64,000 nucleotides of DNA from Flavobacteriales bacterium. GTDB lineage: Bacteria; Bacteroidota; Bacteroidia; Flavobacteriales_F; PHOS-HE28. Each line of letters begins with the position of its first letter. Position 1 is the stretch's first letter. Shown here in pieces: positions 61,148 to 64,000 of the stretch. Where the stretch lies: positions 186,001 through 250,000 of the forward strand of contig JADJVC010000006.1 of assembly GCA_016710685.1 (NCBI GenBank). Reading direction: 5' to 3'. The notes under the pieces were generated by a model. That model made no database searches. It saw only the letters and a list, made by a program, of their open reading frames with translations, and was not told where the DNA came from. Position numbers and translations under genes: made by a program.

Positions 61148-63750
61148 TCAATGCACCACCAAGAATACGCCCCGCGCGGAAACCGCGCCCGGCCTGTTGA
61201 TGTGGTAGGCGTAAAGACCGGGCGCGAACCCGCCGACGGGCAATGTGATCGATCCGCCAGTGAAACGCTGCGCGAAGATCTGGCGGCCCGTAGCATCAAG
61301 CGCTACCAATTCCGCAGCGGCCGCATTGGCCAATTGGAAATGCACTTGTTCGCTTGCCGGCTGAGGGAAAACACGCACTGAGGGTGCGTTGGCCGCTTCG
61401 GAAATGCCGGAAGGTGAGATCACCAAGTTGACGCAATAATCCTCGGTCTCACCGAAAGAATACACCGTGCAACCGTTGGGCAATGCGCTTCCGTACTTCA
61501 TGGCAACACGCAACCGTGTGGAACCTACCGGGGCCGATGCCGGTACGATGACCATGCCGGTAACGGGTGCGGCTTGGATGGAGTCGGCGGTGAACACGAC
61601 TTCATCCGTGGTGAACTCCCCGTCCAAGTCCAAGTCCAAGTAAACGGAATAGAATTCCCGGTAAGTGGGGCCGGCATATCCCATGTTCAACGTGATCGGC
61701 AACGTGTCGCCGATGACAAGTTCGGTGGACTGCTCTGTGATATCGGGACCGGCGTAGCCGCCGTCACTCCCGGATGTACGATCAATGCTACCGACCTGTA
61801 CGTGTGCGATCCATTCGTAGGTGGCAACCCCTTCACTAGTACAAAAATCGCCTTCAACACATTGCCCGCAACCGGGCACGATGCGGTCGAAGCCGACCAT
61901 GGCGCAAGCGCGCCATTGCAGGCGCTGCGCAGTTGCATTTCCAGATCGCTGCACGCGGGCAGGCCGGAAAGCGTTTCTGTATTTCCCGAAAGGCCGTTCA
62001 ACTCGGTCCAATCCGTGACACCGATCTCGCGATAGCGCAGGTCGTACGTGGATGAGGCCAACACCGTGCCCCAACTGATCGTGGCACTGGTGGAGTCGTT
62101 TGCGATGGCTGTGATGTTCCCCGGTGGCGTGCAACAGCCTTCGCTGGTCCAGGAGAAGATCGGCCCGAAATCACTCGCTGCGGAATCGCAATCCGCAGCT
62201 ACTTGGAACTCATACATTTCACAGTTGCCGAGGCCGGATAAGGGGAGCTGGCCTGAGGTAAGTCCGCCTACTTCTGTCCAATTGGTTGTGCCTTGCTGGC
62301 GGTAGCGCGCGGTGTAGGTGCCGGGCAGCGCGTTCCATGTAAGCGTTGCGGAGCCGATGGCAGCGGAAGTGGCTGCCAAATTGAACGGTGCGGGGCAGGC
62401 GGCGCAGCTGTCCATGAGCAATTGCACGCTGTTGAAAGCGTTGATGCGGCCACCCGTCACCGTATTGCCCGGCAGGTTGCCCACTTGGTCCACGCCGGCG
62501 AAAAGTGCATCGCGTACGCGCTGTGCGGCTTCCACCGGACTGTTGTGCGCTATGGCGCCCAAGCTGGCACAGGGCACGCTGTACAGCAGGCCAACGACCC
62601 CAGCGGTGAGCGGGCTGGCGAACGAAGTGCCGCTGGCGCTGCCAGTGCCACCGCCGATGGTGGTGGTGAACACGCTGGCCCCGGGGGCGCCCACATCGAT
62701 GGTGGTGGCGCCGTAACCGGAGAAGGTGCGCATGTCCAGGTTGTTGGTTGCCGTTACGGCGATCATGAATTCGCTGGGACACGCCGTGGGCAGGTCGCCC
62801 ACAATGTCGACGTTCACATTGTTGTTCGCCGTGGATCCACAATTCAGAATTCCGGCTGTGCCCAAGGTGTCGTACAGCGCGCACCAGATCGGCGCGTTGG
62901 CCGGTTGGCCGCCATCCACACCCCAACTGGCGTTGGTGGCCACCACGAAAGCGCCTTTGCTGCCACCGCTCTGGTTGTACAACCTGCGCATCACCAGCGG
63001 ATAAGTGTAAGCCGCCACCACGTCGGATTCCAGCGTGCTGGCGTATTGCACCGGCATCATTTTCACATGCCAATTCGCGCCAGAAACTTGTACGCCGTTG
63101 TTGCCCACTGCTCCGATCATACCCGCCACTTCGGTGCCGTGCGATCCGCTGTAAACGTTGTCGTTCCCTGCCGCTGGATCCCAGCCGCGCACGTCGTCGA
63201 TGTAGCCGTTGCCGTCGTCGTCCACGCCATTGCCGGGAATCTCCAGCCAGTTTTTCCAGGCATTCGCCGCAAGGTCCGGATGGGTGAGGTCTGCATCTTC
63301 GATGATGGCCACAACGATGGTGTCGCCCACAGCCGTTACACCACCGGTTGTGATGTCCCAAGCACCTTCGCTGTCGATGTTCTGGTGGTGCCATTGCTGG
63401 CTGTACAGTGGATCGTCGGGGACATTTCGCGGGGCCAATCGGTGGTTCACTTGAGCCATCTCAACTCCGGGGTGTGCTTGGAAGGCGCGCAACATGGCGG
63501 CCTGCGGAACGGCGTCGGGGTCGAAATGGAACAGCCACGTACGCATGGGTGCTGACACTTCTTTTTCAACGCGCAATGCGTTCGGCACGCCGTTCAAGAT
63601 CGAAAGTTCTTTTGCCACTTCAACCGCGCTGGTTCCAGGCTTTAACATGGCCAACATGTCCCCGGGGACAGTGGCGGCTTGTGGAAAGGCAACTGTGCTA
63701 AGAGTGAGCAGGCACAATAAAAACAGTGAGGCGCGGAGCGAAAGCAGCAT
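61148..63750 (-). pseudogene. T9SS-secreted S8 subtilisin-like protease, one apparent frameshift
   Basis: About 867 residues joined. Signal peptide (ASLFLLCLLTLSTVAFPQ), prodomain, and the S8 domain with Asp in AIIEDADLTHPD, His in SGSHGTEVAGMIG and Ser in GTSFASPLTAGVV. Two fibronectin type III-like modules follow (ATLTWNALPGTYTARYRQ, ATISWGTVLASS). The 5' frame breaks at STASCP (about 61872-61877); a missing G restores GCGQCVEGDFC, then a GEVED part (FGETEDYCVNL) and a type A T9SS domain (VFPQPASEQVHF). Secreted protease; probably intact in the organism. Confidence 0.87.
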
Positions 63751-63859
63751 GGTACAAAGGTAGACGGCTACTACAGGCCATGCGTGGCCTGTGGGGGGCG
63801 CATGTGCAACTGATACTTGGAAGGCCGAGAAAAGAAATCGTATCATTAAGCAACGCCAG

Positions 63860-63873
63860 CCCGCTGCCCGCTG
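63860..63873. repeat. Two tandem CCCGCTG heptamers
   Basis: Two exact 7-bp units in the gap upstream of the last gene, another example of the period-7 pattern in this genome. Confidence 0.4.
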
Positions 63874-63897
63874 TCTTTTGTATACGGAAGCACCCAG

Positions 63898-64000
63898 ATG
63901 AGAAATATTTTTCCTCTTTTCATGGTCCTAGCCACTGCGGCGCAAGCCCAGCAAGTGCAATGGCTTACGGCAGACCCGATCGCGTACGAGATCAACCCGG
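63898..64000 (+). CDS. Secreted protein, N-terminal part (runs off right edge)
   Basis: ATG 63898 opens a frame with a signal peptide (MRNIFPLFMVLATAAQAQQ) and about 15 mature residues (VQWLTADPIAYEINP) before the window ends. Likely another exported protein, possibly T9SS-dependent given the neighbours. Too short to classify. Confidence 0.6.
   Translation, partial: MRNIFPLFMVLATAAQAQQVQWLTADPIAYEINP

Noticed and set aside
62293..63555. 420-codon plus-strand open frame opposite the S8 protease
   Set aside because: Low-information His/Ala/Val sequence complementary to a clear subtilisin domain.
1..64000. tRNA, rRNA or riboswitch genes
   Set aside because: I saw no T-arm-like GGTTCGAATCC with matching acceptor stem and no recognisable riboswitch core, although reading by eye could miss one.

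Overview
The window looks like a chromosomal segment of a GC-rich member of the Bacteroidota, most likely Flavobacteriales. Six genes encode secreted proteins with type IX secretion (T9SS) C-terminal sorting domains. Several gene orders are typical of the phylum: acpP-fabF-rnc-IPExxxVDY-pyk and DUF4271-hemD-rnpA-yidD-S41 protease. Families largely confined to Bacteroidota (GEVED, DUF7948, IPExxxVDY, DUF4271) are present. I saw no rRNA, tRNA, CRISPR array, phage module or transposase. The order-level placement is inference.

Layout. 1-5.7 kb: an alpha-2-macroglobulin-family lipoprotein running off the left edge, an FMN glutamate-synthase-like enzyme, an NCS1 transporter and an isoprenylcysteine-type methyltransferase. 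5.7-9.8 kb (minus): pgk and a tightly overlapping arsenosugar-type operon (sigma factor, zinc anti-sigma, CxxC peroxidase-like protein, ArsS radical SAM, glycosyltransferase). 10-18.6 kb: hydrolase/OsmC fusion, PLP enzyme, outer-membrane protein, rhodanese, sterol desaturase, lipoprotein, purF-type amidotransferase. 18.8-32.1 kb: large T9SS proteins, a two-component system, and four enzymes of the lower tryptophan/kynurenine route (HAO, ACMSD, an SDR, a semialdehyde dehydrogenase). 32.1-37 kb: SiaB-like kinase divergent from an HD-domain/polyphosphate kinase fusion, then a FAD oxidoreductase. 37-41 kb: a 36-codon membrane micro-ORF with its own promoter and terminator, a biotin carrier protein, a decapitated RNase HI, a GxxExxY (PD-(D/E)XK-like) gene bracketed by inverted repeats, MarC and PurN. 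41-47 kb: nitroreductase, then the acp-fabF-rnc-pyk cluster. 47-52.4 kb: T9SS protein, small membrane protein, flavoprotein, DUF481 protein, glutaryl-CoA dehydrogenase. 52.7-60.1 kb: hemD/rnpA/yidD/ctpA and three cell-surface polysaccharide genes. 60.1-64 kb: T9SS proteins including an S8 protease, and the start of another secreted protein.

Two layers of non-coding structure stand out. (1) Intergenic gaps carry short tandem arrays with a 7-bp period and several different unit sequences, plus 8-9-bp period arrays. (2) A GTTGCG-rich repeat occurs at several gaps, and at 39.1-39.8 kb it forms a 30/31 inverted repeat around the GxxExxY gene, exactly where rnhA loses its N-terminus. This is the best candidate in the window for an undescribed mobile cassette.

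Caveat: at least six conserved genes (histidine kinase, a lipoprotein, GxxExxY, MarC, glutaryl-CoA dehydrogenase, S8 protease) are each broken by an apparent single-base indel. That many in 64 kb suggests residual sequencing errors rather than real pseudogenes, so the broken genes should be read as probably intact in the organism.
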